Assembly: GCA_041596515.1 (NCBI GenBank)
Contig: JBFHIJ010000001.1
Location: forward strand, 1 to 64,000
Source of the DNA: JBFHIJ01 sp041596515
GTDB lineage: Bacteria; Bacteroidota; Ignavibacteria; Kapaibacteriales; UBA2268
Direction of reading: 5' to 3'
DNA length: 64,000 nt
Made by a program: the position numbers and the translations under genes. The notes beneath the pieces are model-generated. The model was not told where the DNA came from. It saw nothing but the letters and a program-made list of their open reading frames with translations, and made no database searches. The stretch's first letter is position 1, and the number at the start of each line of letters is the position of its first letter. Below, one piece after another: positions 7,451-15,159 of this stretch.

Positions 7451-9598
7451 ATGAAACCAATATCTTTTTATTTTTTAGCTTTTCTTTTATGCTTGCCGGC
7501 TTTTTCATTTGCCCAAAAACAACATAATGATACACTTCTTTATTATGGACTCTATGGCGGATTAAACTATAATATACATTTTACAGATTTCCAAGCCTTG
7601 CCCGGAAAGCCAATATGCTGTACTAATTTTGAGGGAGGTAGCGGATATGGGTTTAACATTGGCGGTATGATGGAAGTGCCTCTTAACGATGCTGTATTTT
7701 TGGGTGGAAGGTTTGGGTTCTCCAAATTAGATGGTACTCTTTCCAAGGATGATGTTACCGGGAATACTGAATTTAGAGACTTAAATCCACCATATAATAC
7801 TATAAGTATTGAGCAAGCTAAGTCAAACTATGAAATACAAGCTGCAATAAATATGTTAGATATTGAAGCTCATGCCGGATTTAATTTCTTTGAAAAATTT
7901 TATACTACTGCCGGATTAAAACTAGGGTATATCGCCTCTACTAATTTGAATCAGAAAGAGGAACTCTTACAGCCTGGCAATGTTGTATTTGTTGAAAATG
8001 GCAAAAGAACGAGATCTGAGTATAATGATTTTGATATGCCGGATTTAAAATCTATGCAGTTATTTGCTGCTTTTAGTTTAGGCTATAGGATACCTGTTTT
8101 TGAAACAGGAGTTTTCCAGCCGGAAGTGAGATATCATCTACCTTTCTCTGAAATTAGTTCTGTGGATTGGTTAGTATCATCACTTTCAATTGGAGCTGCA
8201 TTAAAGTTCCCATATCTAAAGGAAAGAGCAAAACCCATTGATAAACAGTATAAAGTGCAAAGAGATACAATAATAGATTATATCGCCGGAATTAACAACG
8301 AACGTATAGAACTTATAGATTCTCGAGAAGAAGTTACAAAAACAGAAGAAGAGGATGTGATAGTTGAACTGACAACAAAGTTTGAAAAATATAGATTAGA
8401 GAAGCCTAAAGTAGAAGATGTGAATATAGAATTGATGGTTTATGGAATCGACCCACAAGGTCAGATTATGATAAATCCTACAGTAGTTATTGAAGAGACA
8501 GAGTATCAGGAAATGTTCCCACTTTTGCCTTATGTATTCTTTGAGCAAGGCACTGACCAAATAAATCATGGTAGTTTAAACTTTTTAGATAAAAACGAAG
8601 TACTAAACTTTGATCCTGATAAATTGAATCCAAGCACTATGGACATCTATAAAGATATGCTCAATATTGTAGGAAAACGTGCGAAAGACTCGGGAGCTGA
8701 ATTAATTATTACGGGTTGTAATAATAACACAGGAGCAGAGAAGAACAATTTATCTCTTTCAAAAAGTAGAGCTGAGTCAGTTAAAGATTATTTTGTAGAC
8801 GTATGGGGAATATCCGAAAACAAAATTATAGTAAAAAGCAGATTACTTCCGCTTACTGCTGCTAACAATGATAACAAGGACGGGAAACAAGAAAACAGAA
8901 GGGTAGAGATTAGCTCTGCGGATAAAACTGTAACAGCTCCTTTTATCATTAAAGATATTAAGAGGACAGCTACGCCACCTGTTTTAGAAATAAAACCTAA
9001 GTTTTCTGGTAGAGAAATTGATAGTGCAGTAGTTTACGTTAAGCATAATGGAGAAATACTTAGAAGATTTGACTTAGGAAATAAAATAGACAAAAGAATA
9101 TGGGAAATAGAAAAACTACCTATCCCAAGATACGATAAACAAGTTGATATTGATTTCATTGTCTACTCAGGAAATGATGTTTATAAAGAGTCCCAAACTA
9201 TTGGTATTTCTCAAAAAACAATAAGAAAAAAACGTGAAATCTTACAAGATGACAGGATAATTGACAGATTTGCTTTGATTCTTTTTGACTATGATAAAGC
9301 AAACTTAAAAGCTGAACATTTAGAAGTCCTAAAAACTGTAAAAGAGCATATCAAAGATAATTCCGAAATAATTATTACCGGATATGCCGATAGAACAGGC
9401 GATCCTGATTACAATGAAAAACTTGCAGCAGAAAGAATAAATAATGTTTTATCTGCTTTGAAAATCAATAATAGTGTAGAAAAAAACAGTGTAGGTAGCA
9501 GACTCTTGTTATATAACAATGATTCCCCGGAAGGGCGTAACTATTCAAGAACAGTAATAATTGAGTTACGAACACCTATAAAACAATTCAAAAAATAG
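7451..9598 (+). CDS. Outer-membrane barrel protein with two OmpA-like domains (copy 1)
   Basis: 715 residues. A signal peptide covers about residues 1-21 (FYFLAFLLCLPAFSFA). An N-terminal barrel-like region runs to about residue 260 and begins with the odd block FQALPGKPICC followed by GGSGYGFNIGG. The first OmpA-like domain (about 345-490) contains ITGCNNNTGAEKNNLSLSK and ends ENRRVEI. An Ig-like linker follows. The second OmpA-like domain (about 600-705) contains ILFDYDKANLK and ITGYADRTGDPDYNEKLAAER with the expected Asp and Arg for diaminopimelate binding. It probably tethers the outer membrane to peptidoglycan. The same architecture recurs at 35732-37804. Function beyond that is unknown. 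Confidence 0.85.
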   Translation: MKPISFYFLAFLLCLPAFSFAQKQHNDTLLYYGLYGGLNYNIHFTDFQALPGKPICCTNFEGGSGYGFNIGGMMEVPLNDAVFLGGRFGFSKLDGTLSKDDVTGNTEFRDLNPPYNTISIEQAKSNYEIQAAINMLDIEAHAGFNFFEKFYTTAGLKLGYIASTNLNQKEELLQPGNVVFVENGKRTRSEYNDFDMPDLKSMQLFAAFSLGYRIPVFETGVFQPEVRYHLPFSEISSVDWLVSSLSIGAALKFPYLKERAKPIDKQYKVQRDTIIDYIAGINNERIELIDSREEVTKTEEEDVIVELTTKFEKYRLEKPKVEDVNIELMVYGIDPQGQIMINPTVVIEETEYQEMFPLLPYVFFEQGTDQINHGSLNFLDKNEVLNFDPDKLNPSTMDIYKDMLNIVGKRAKDSGAELIITGCNNNTGAEKNNLSLSKSRAESVKDYFVDVWGISENKIIVKSRLLPLTAANNDNKDGKQENRRVEISSADKTVTAPFIIKDIKRTATPPVLEIKPKFSGREIDSAVVYVKHNGEILRRFDLGNKIDKRIWEIEKLPIPRYDKQVDIDFIVYSGNDVYKESQTIGISQKTIRKKREILQDDRIIDRFALILFDYDKANLKAEHLEVLKTVKEHIKDNSEIIITGYADRTGDPDYNEKLAAERINNVLSALKINNSVEKNSVGSRLLLYNNDSPEGRNYSRTVIIELRTPIKQFKK

Positions 9599-9629
9599 AA
9601 AACAGTATTGTCTTTTTTTTAAGATAAGA

Positions 9630-9662
9630 TTTAGGGCAAGATGTTAATAGTCTTGTCCTAAA
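9630..9662 (+). terminator. Hairpin after the first OmpA-family gene, possible terminator
   Basis: TTTAGGGCAAGA pairs with TCTTGTCCTAAA (12 bp, one G-U) around a 9-base loop. The following bases are A-rich rather than a T tract, so termination would be weak; it may instead protect the 3' end of the mRNA. Confidence 0.5.
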
Positions 9663-9746
9663 ATATGATTGGTCTGGAAAAGCGAATAGGACTATTTACA
9701 AATACTGAACGGTATCAAAAAAAATACAAATGTTTATAAAAAGTAT

Positions 9747-9774
9747 GTAACCAAATTTAGGTTTGCTGTGTTTA
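9747..9774 (+). promoter_or_regulatory. Candidate autoregulated promoter of the ECF sigma gene
   Basis: GTAACC (9747-9752), 15 bases, GTGTTTA (9768-9774), with a predicted start about 25 bases before the sigma ATG. It shares 23 of 28 positions with 1788-1815. ECF sigma factors commonly transcribe their own gene from such a site. TAGGTTTG (9758-9765) inside the block is an alternative primary-sigma -7 box. Confidence 0.5.
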
Positions 9775-9805
9775 CCAATAAAGCCGGGAAATAAACTAGA
9801 ATAAT

Positions 9806-10369
9806 ATGTTTTTTAAAAAAGCAAAAATAGAGGAACATGATCTTCCTGAAACTTTAGAAAGTTTCAAGAATGGTAGTGCTCAAGCTTTCGGAATGCTGTA
9901 TAAAAAGTATGGTGACCGGATATATCGTTTTTGCTTGAGATTACTGGGTGATGAGGCCCAGGCAAAAGATGCTTTTCAGGAAACATTTGTGAAAGTTTAT
10001 GAAAATAGTAAAAAGTTTTACGGCGAAAATTTTACTGCTTGGGTTTTTACTATAGCGAGGCATACGTGCCTTAATATGATAAGAGCCAAGAAAGATATAG
10101 AATCTTACGATGATTATGTTCATGGCCAGTCAGTGGAAATGAATCATGATTTTGGATTACAAAAATCATTGCAGGATGCTATTCAATCACTGCCGGTAAT
10201 TTTAAAAGAAGCCCTCTTGCTCAGAGAATATGAAGGACATTCATATCAAGAAATAGCTGAAATCTTAGATATTGATTTATCTTTAGCTAAAGTAAGAGTG
10301 CACCGTGCAAGGGTACAACTAAGAAAAATTCTAAAACCAATAGTCAAGGAAATCAATGAGTCTCGATAA
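9806..10369 (+). CDS. ECF-subfamily RNA polymerase sigma factor
   Basis: 187 residues. Region 2 (about 25-92) contains ALGMLYKKYGD-like sequence (FGMLYKKYGDRIYRFC), DAFQETFVKVYE and TAWVFTIARHTCLNMIR, the -10-recognition and core-binding part. Region 4 (about 120-175) contains LPVILKEALLLREYEGHSYQEIAEI and a helix-turn-helix that reads the -35 box. There is no region 1 or 3, as expected for ECF factors. The last 14 bases overlap the start of the downstream anti-sigma gene, so translation is coupled and the two proteins probably form a sigma/anti-sigma pair. A candidate self-recognised promoter lies at 9747-9774. Confidence 0.94.
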   Translation: MFFKKAKIEEHDLPETLESFKNGSAQAFGMLYKKYGDRIYRFCLRLLGDEAQAKDAFQETFVKVYENSKKFYGENFTAWVFTIARHTCLNMIRAKKDIESYDDYVHGQSVEMNHDFGLQKSLQDAIQSLPVILKEALLLREYEGHSYQEIAEILDIDLSLAKVRVHRARVQLRKILKPIVKEINESR

Positions 10370-11711
10370 TCTCATATCGAAATATCTTGATGGCGAACTT
10401 AATCAAGAAGAAGATTTACTTCTTCGGCATTATTTGACCGATGACAAAGCAGCAAAAGAAGATTTTGACATTGCTGTAGAGTTAAATCATGCTATGCACA
10501 AAGATGCTAATTCCATCAAAGCTCCAGCGGACTTGCTTAGCGAGACCGAAGATAGGATAATGATGCAAATTATAAATGATAGCAAAGCAAATGTGCTTGA
10601 TCTTCCTAAAGTTAAAAAATCTAAGTTTAACATAAATTATAGATATGTAAGTGCAGCTGCTGTTTTGCTATTTATGTTTGCAATTGGAAAAATTAGTGAT
10701 TATCAGATAGGCTACCCTTCTGAATATGCTCAGATGAACCATAGCGAATATAGATCTGTGGATAAAGAAATCTATGGCGTGTCCAACGTTGATGGGATAG
10801 AAGATCAAGAAATGCTTGTTATGGAAATTCCTAAAGAACAAAAGTTTAGAAGTATTTCTAGTTCTACTATCGATGGGTCCCATAGTGTTATAGCTACAAG
10901 TCTATTTGCAGGTAATAATAGAGGCTATTCTAATCAGGTTTTAGAAAATAAAATAAATGATTTTAATGTGGCAGATATTAATATTTCTAATTTTACTTTT
11001 TATAATCAAGAATCTAATCAAGATGGATATAATGCCTTAAATGGTACTTTGCTTTCTAAGAAAAACTATAATGAACCTAAAATGCCAAGCATTTTACCGG
11101 CTACTCCGGGGCAAGGCGATTTTAATTATTATGATGACTTACAGTATCAACTTACATCCGGTAATGTAAATATTAGTTTTTTTGCTGCTACTGACTATTC
11201 TAATAGTGGTTATAACAAAACATCTAATTCTACGATTACAAATTATTCTCTTTCTATATCTTATGCAGTGGAAGATAATTTAGACGTTGGTATAGAATTG
11301 GGAAATCTTGCCTATCTATCTAAGATAGATGTCGTTGTAAGAATTCCAAATCCTACTCCTAATCAAATGATAGAGGTTGGAAGTATACCTACTGAATATA
11401 TTGATTTGCCAAGAACAATTAACTTAGATAATCAAATATTTTGGCTTTCTGCATTTACTGAGCATAATATTATTCCTGTAACTGATAACAGTTGGTTTAA
11501 TTTGTCTGCCCGTTTAGGTTTGGGTGCTTCCAATAGCGGAGCTTTATTCTATGGCAGAGTAAGAGGTAAATTAGAAATATATAACAATCTGTTTTTAACT
11601 GTTGGTACGGAAATGCGATATATGTATCTCAACTTCGGTCAAAGATTAGGAGGTACAAATTGGAGTAGAGCTGGCTTCTTAGTTTATGGGTTTGAATACA
11701 ATTTGAGGTAG
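10356..11711 (+). CDS. Putative membrane anti-sigma factor with C-terminal outer-membrane-like beta domain
   Basis: 451 residues. The N-terminal 50 residues (LISKYLDGELNQEEDLLL) resemble the short helical anti-sigma domain, but no HxxxCxxC zinc motif is seen. A single membrane helix follows at about 96-112 (YVSAAAVLLFMFAIGKI). After a low-complexity, Asn/Ser-rich linker (about 170-255), residues 260-451 show alternating beta-strand sequence with aromatic ends typical of an outer-membrane barrel (DNLDVGIELGNLAYLSKI; FLTVGTEMRYMYLNFGQ), ending FEYNLR. Topology puts the N-terminus in the cytoplasm with the sigma factor and the beta domain in the periplasm. Its coupling to the sigma gene supports the role. 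The beta domain could be a sensor, but its function is unknown. Confidence 0.7.
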   Translation: MSLDNLISKYLDGELNQEEDLLLRHYLTDDKAAKEDFDIAVELNHAMHKDANSIKAPADLLSETEDRIMMQIINDSKANVLDLPKVKKSKFNINYRYVSAAAVLLFMFAIGKISDYQIGYPSEYAQMNHSEYRSVDKEIYGVSNVDGIEDQEMLVMEIPKEQKFRSISSSTIDGSHSVIATSLFAGNNRGYSNQVLENKINDFNVADINISNFTFYNQESNQDGYNALNGTLLSKKNYNEPKMPSILPATPGQGDFNYYDDLQYQLTSGNVNISFFAATDYSNSGYNKTSNSTITNYSLSISYAVEDNLDVGIELGNLAYLSKIDVVVRIPNPTPNQMIEVGSIPTEYIDLPRTINLDNQIFWLSAFTEHNIIPVTDNSWFNLSARLGLGASNSGALFYGRVRGKLEIYNNLFLTVGTEMRYMYLNFGQRLGGTNWSRAGFLVYGFEYNLR

Positions 11712-11736
11712 TTTTTTTCAACAATACAGTAAAGAT

Positions 11737-11769
11737 TTTGTGTAGAAAAAAAAATTTGTGTTATATTTG
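11737..11769 (+). promoter_or_regulatory. Promoter of the TonB receptor/secreted protein/PorV operon
   Basis: TTTG (11737-11740), 21-base spacer, TATATTTG (11762-11769), a good Bacteroidota -33/-7 match. The predicted start near 11776 gives a 170-base leader that begins with a hairpin. Confidence 0.65.
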
Positions 11770-11777
11770 GCAATTGT

Positions 11778-11808
11778 AAACCACTACATGTTTTGTAGGG
11801 AGTGGTTT
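11778..11808 (+). promoter_or_regulatory. Hairpin at the very 5' end of the TonB-receptor mRNA
   Basis: AAACCACT (11778-11785) pairs perfectly with AGTGGTTT (11801-11808), and ACA/TGT inside can extend the stem with a bulge. It would begin 2-3 bases after the predicted transcription start. With no T tract it is unlikely to be a terminator. A 5'-end stabiliser or regulated leader are alternatives. Confidence 0.5.
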
Positions 11809-11945
11809 GTTATGCTGTAATAAGATTGTATTTCTTTAAAGCTTATAGACTTATAATTTCTTTAATAGTAAATACGCTTTTTGAAAATAAATGTTGCAAA
11901 TAAAGATTTATATTTTGTGCTAGGTTGTATAAAGGAGTTAAACTA

Positions 11946-14900
11946 ATGCGAAGATTTTTCGTTTTAATCATGCTGGTTACGCTACTGTTACCTATAGCGA
12001 CGTTCGCTCAGGTGCATGGTTCCATCCAAGGGACTGTAGTAGACGAAAACAGTAAGCCTCTTCCCGGGGTAACAATAATGATACTCGGGACTAAAAGAGG
12101 TGCCAGGACTAAACCAAACGGCAAGTTTGTCATTAACAATGTTGTTGCTAATGAGTACGATGTAAAAGTTACACACGTGGCTAAAGGTGACCAAATTATC
12201 AAAGGTGTCAGAGTATTGGCTGGACAGTCTACTCCACTAAACGTTACAATGCAAGATAAAGTAAGCCAGACTGAAGTAGTAGTCGTTACGGCTGACAGAG
12301 ACATGGTAAAAGTAAATGTTACCGGCTCTCAAAGTGTAGTTACAGGCGACGCAATGGCTAAAGGTTCTGCTGAAGGCATCGTAGATGCGATTTCACAACA
12401 AGCAGGTGTAACCAACTCTGGTTCCGGTTATAGTATTCGTAGTGCCCGTCAGGCTGACACTCAAATCCTTGTAGAAGGGATGGACATGAGTAATAAGTTT
12501 ACAGGTGGTATGGGTATCGGTGGTTCTAAGTACTATCCTATGGTTTCTGCTGCAGCTACTGAATCTGCTCAGGTAATGAAAGGTGGTATGGGAGCTGAGT
12601 ATTCTGGTTTTGGAGCAGTTAATACTTCTATGAAATCAGGTAGAAATGATAAATACGAAGGTTATTTAAGATATAGAACAGATTTGTCATTCCTAAATGG
12701 CCGTCAATCAAGTGGTCTTGACCTAGTAAGAGTAGGTAATAACTTCGAATATAATAATGTCGGAGAAGGTCACAAATTGCAAGGTTCAAATGAAGGTAAA
12801 TATGAATTTGGTATAGGCGGTCCACTGCCAGGCTTAAATGATGTTACTTTCTTTGTATCAGGTTATTACTTTCATGAAGATTATCGTGGTGCAAGCTATG
12901 AAATCTATGATCCGCTTGGGAACAATATGTCTCAAGTGCCTAATAACCAAACATGGATGAAAAATATTTCCGGTAAATTCACTTATGAGTTAGCCTCAGG
13001 TATTAAAATGGTAGTAGGTGGTACTTATGGTATGACCAACTTTGAAAATGCCGGTTACACTTCTTATTATTTGACAGGCGAAGGCATGTCTACTGATAGT
13101 GTTTATAATGGAGTAAATCAGGGCTTTGCTAAGATAAACGTAGCAAACCAAGTTTTGTCTAACATTTATGTTAAGTTAAACCATACTTTATCTGAATCAA
13201 TGTTTTATGAAGTGAGAGTATCTCGTTCATCTAACAGTGATTACCAAGGTAGAAGAGGTTCTTTTGATGATCCAAACTTTATCTCAGGTTTTGATATTTT
13301 AGAACCACAAGATAATTTACAACCTCAGAATGAACTAATGGTAAGTGGTTCTGACTTTGTAGTAGATCAATATACACAAATGAACACAGCAACAGGCTTT
13401 ACAAAAGATGGATATTTGCAAGGTGAAATGCCTATAAGAAATCCACTTACAGGTTACTATGAAGGTCGTCCTTATTCATCAGGTACACAGAATGCTTTTG
13501 GTCTACAGAATAGTTTTTATTCTGATGGTTCCGTTGGTGGTGGATTTGACTTTAGAGACGGTAGTTATATGCAGTTAGATGGTAAATTTAGCTGGATATT
13601 AAATGAAGCAGATATAGACCAAGAATTTTCTGCAGGTTTTAACTTGAAATTATATGAATTGCATAGACACTACAATGGTAGTCCTTATAGTGGCGACCCA
13701 AGCTATGATCTTTATACTGATAAATGGGGTGGCAATATTTATGCTACTAACGAAGATTACATTTATCAAAAAACAAGTAAACCATTTAAACCAACTTCAT
13801 TTGACTTTTATGTAAGTGATCGTATTAAATACAAAGATGTGACACTTAGTGCGGGTCTTCGTATGGATTATTTCGATGCAAATTCTCAATACCGTTTGCC
13901 AAATGACTCTTATAACTTCGTTTCTATCGCAAATGAAGAAGGGTTAGGTGACGTTGATTCAAAAATGAAACTATCTCCAAAAATAGGTGTAAACTATAGA
14001 ATTACAGATCAATCTGTATTCAAAGTAAACTACGGTGTATATTATTCATATCCATCGCTTCAGTTGCTTTATGATGGTTTTAACAAAGTAAACCTTCGTG
14101 GTAGTTCTATTATTGGTAATCCTGATTTGGATGCTCAAAGAAAGAACGAATATCAGGTAGGTTACGAATCAATTATAACAGAAGATATGATGATTGAACT
14201 ATCTGCTTATTATAATGACATATATAATGAAGTTGGAACAGTTTATATTCCTGCAGTTCCAATTCCATATTACCAATATACAGTTACAGAATACGGTAAC
14301 TCTCGTGGTCTTGAATTAAGTTTGAGACGTCGTATGATTGATCACTTCAACTTTGAAATTAACTATACATTAGGCTGGGCGACTGGTACTTCTTCAAGTG
14401 CTACTTCTAATGCATCTCTTAATACGGATCCTTTCACAGGTAATCCTATGTTCCCATTAGCAGCTTACTCTACTAGCCGTGATATCAGACATAGAGTCAG
14501 TGCTAGTGTTAACTTTAACTGGGGAGATGACGAAGGCCCTGCTATCGCAGGTATCCAACCTTTGCAAAACACAAATATTAACTTGACAGCAAGTTACAGA
14601 TCAGGTGCTCCTTACACTAAAACAGACCTTACAGGTAATATGCTATCAAATAGAAATGGTGAACGCTTACCTTCTTACTGGAACTTAGATATGCGTTTAA
14701 CTAAAGCTATCAAAATGAGTGATGTTTGGGAAGGTGCAGGAGACACTGAAATCGAATTTTTCCTTGACGTAAATAACTTACTTGATATTACTTCAGCATA
14801 CTCATTCTATACTGTTACCGGCGACCCTGATGATGATGGACAGCTTTCAAGAGTAAACGTAGGTGACTACAGTACTACTATTTGGTACAAAGAAGCAGAT

Positions 14901-15110
14901 TATGCTAATTCTCAGTCATTTAACTCTTTACAGTATGACTACTATGGAAATAGAATGTATAATGAACAAGCTGATATTGATAATAATGGTCAAGTAAATC
15001 AGATTGAAAAATACGAATCATATATCAATTACGTTGAAAAATTGCGTTCTTTCAAAGGTAACTATAAAGCTCCAAGAACAGTTTACTTTGGGGTAAAAGT
15101 TAAGTTTTAA
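11946..15110 (+). CDS. TonB-dependent outer-membrane receptor with carboxypeptidase-regulatory-like domain
   Basis: 1,054 residues. Signal peptide at 1-22 (FFVLIMLVTLLLPIATFA). A carboxypeptidase-regulatory-like beta-sandwich (about 25-115) carries IQGTVVDENSKPLPGVTI. The plug domain (about 115-230) contains GIVDAISQQAGVTNSGSG and QILVEGMDMSN. A long 22-strand-type barrel follows, ending KAPRTVYFGVKVKF with a terminal Phe. ATG 11946 is chosen because AGGAG lies eight bases before it. No SusD-like lipoprotein is adjacent, so this is not a standard Sus pair; instead it heads an operon with a very large secreted protein and a PorV-like protein. The substrate is unknown; it could import a ligand or act as a surface platform. 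Confidence 0.88.
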   Translation: MRRFFVLIMLVTLLLPIATFAQVHGSIQGTVVDENSKPLPGVTIMILGTKRGARTKPNGKFVINNVVANEYDVKVTHVAKGDQIIKGVRVLAGQSTPLNVTMQDKVSQTEVVVVTADRDMVKVNVTGSQSVVTGDAMAKGSAEGIVDAISQQAGVTNSGSGYSIRSARQADTQILVEGMDMSNKFTGGMGIGGSKYYPMVSAAATESAQVMKGGMGAEYSGFGAVNTSMKSGRNDKYEGYLRYRTDLSFLNGRQSSGLDLVRVGNNFEYNNVGEGHKLQGSNEGKYEFGIGGPLPGLNDVTFFVSGYYFHEDYRGASYEIYDPLGNNMSQVPNNQTWMKNISGKFTYELASGIKMVVGGTYGMTNFENAGYTSYYLTGEGMSTDSVYNGVNQGFAKINVANQVLSNIYVKLNHTLSESMFYEVRVSRSSNSDYQGRRGSFDDPNFISGFDILEPQDNLQPQNELMVSGSDFVVDQYTQMNTATGFTKDGYLQGEMPIRNPLTGYYEGRPYSSGTQNAFGLQNSFYSDGSVGGGFDFRDGSYMQLDGKFSWILNEADIDQEFSAGFNLKLYELHRHYNGSPYSGDPSYDLYTDKWGGNIYATNEDYIYQKTSKPFKPTSFDFYVSDRIKYKDVTLSAGLRMDYFDANSQYRLPNDSYNFVSIANEEGLGDVDSKMKLSPKIGVNYRITDQSVFKVNYGVYYSYPSLQLLYDGFNKVNLRGSSIIGNPDLDAQRKNEYQVGYESIITEDMMIELSAYYNDIYNEVGTVYIPAVPIPYYQYTVTEYGNSRGLELSLRRRMIDHFNFEINYTLGWATGTSSSATSNASLNTDPFTGNPMFPLAAYSTSRDIRHRVSASVNFNWGDDEGPAIAGIQPLQNTNINLTASYRSGAPYTKTDLTGNMLSNRNGERLPSYWNLDMRLTKAIKMSDVWEGAGDTEIEFFLDVNNLLDITSAYSFYTVTGDPDDDGQLSRVNVGDYSTTIWYKEADYANSQSFNSLQYDYYGNRMYNEQADIDNNGQVNQIEKYESYINYVEKLRSFKGNYKAPRTVYFGVKVKF

Positions 15111-15159
15111 TTGTAGAAAACTACACTTAGAATGTTAATAAATTAAAATAGAGGATACA

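Noticed and set aside
7284..7535. Minus-strand open frame over the ligA/OmpA gap
   Set aside because: AT-rich, overlaps the start of two well-supported genes and shows no domain or ribosome site.
15112..15126. Short hairpin TTGTAG-AAAA-CTACA after the TonB receptor gene
   Set aside because: Only 5-6 bp, no T tract, and the next gene starts 34 bases on; too weak to call a terminator.
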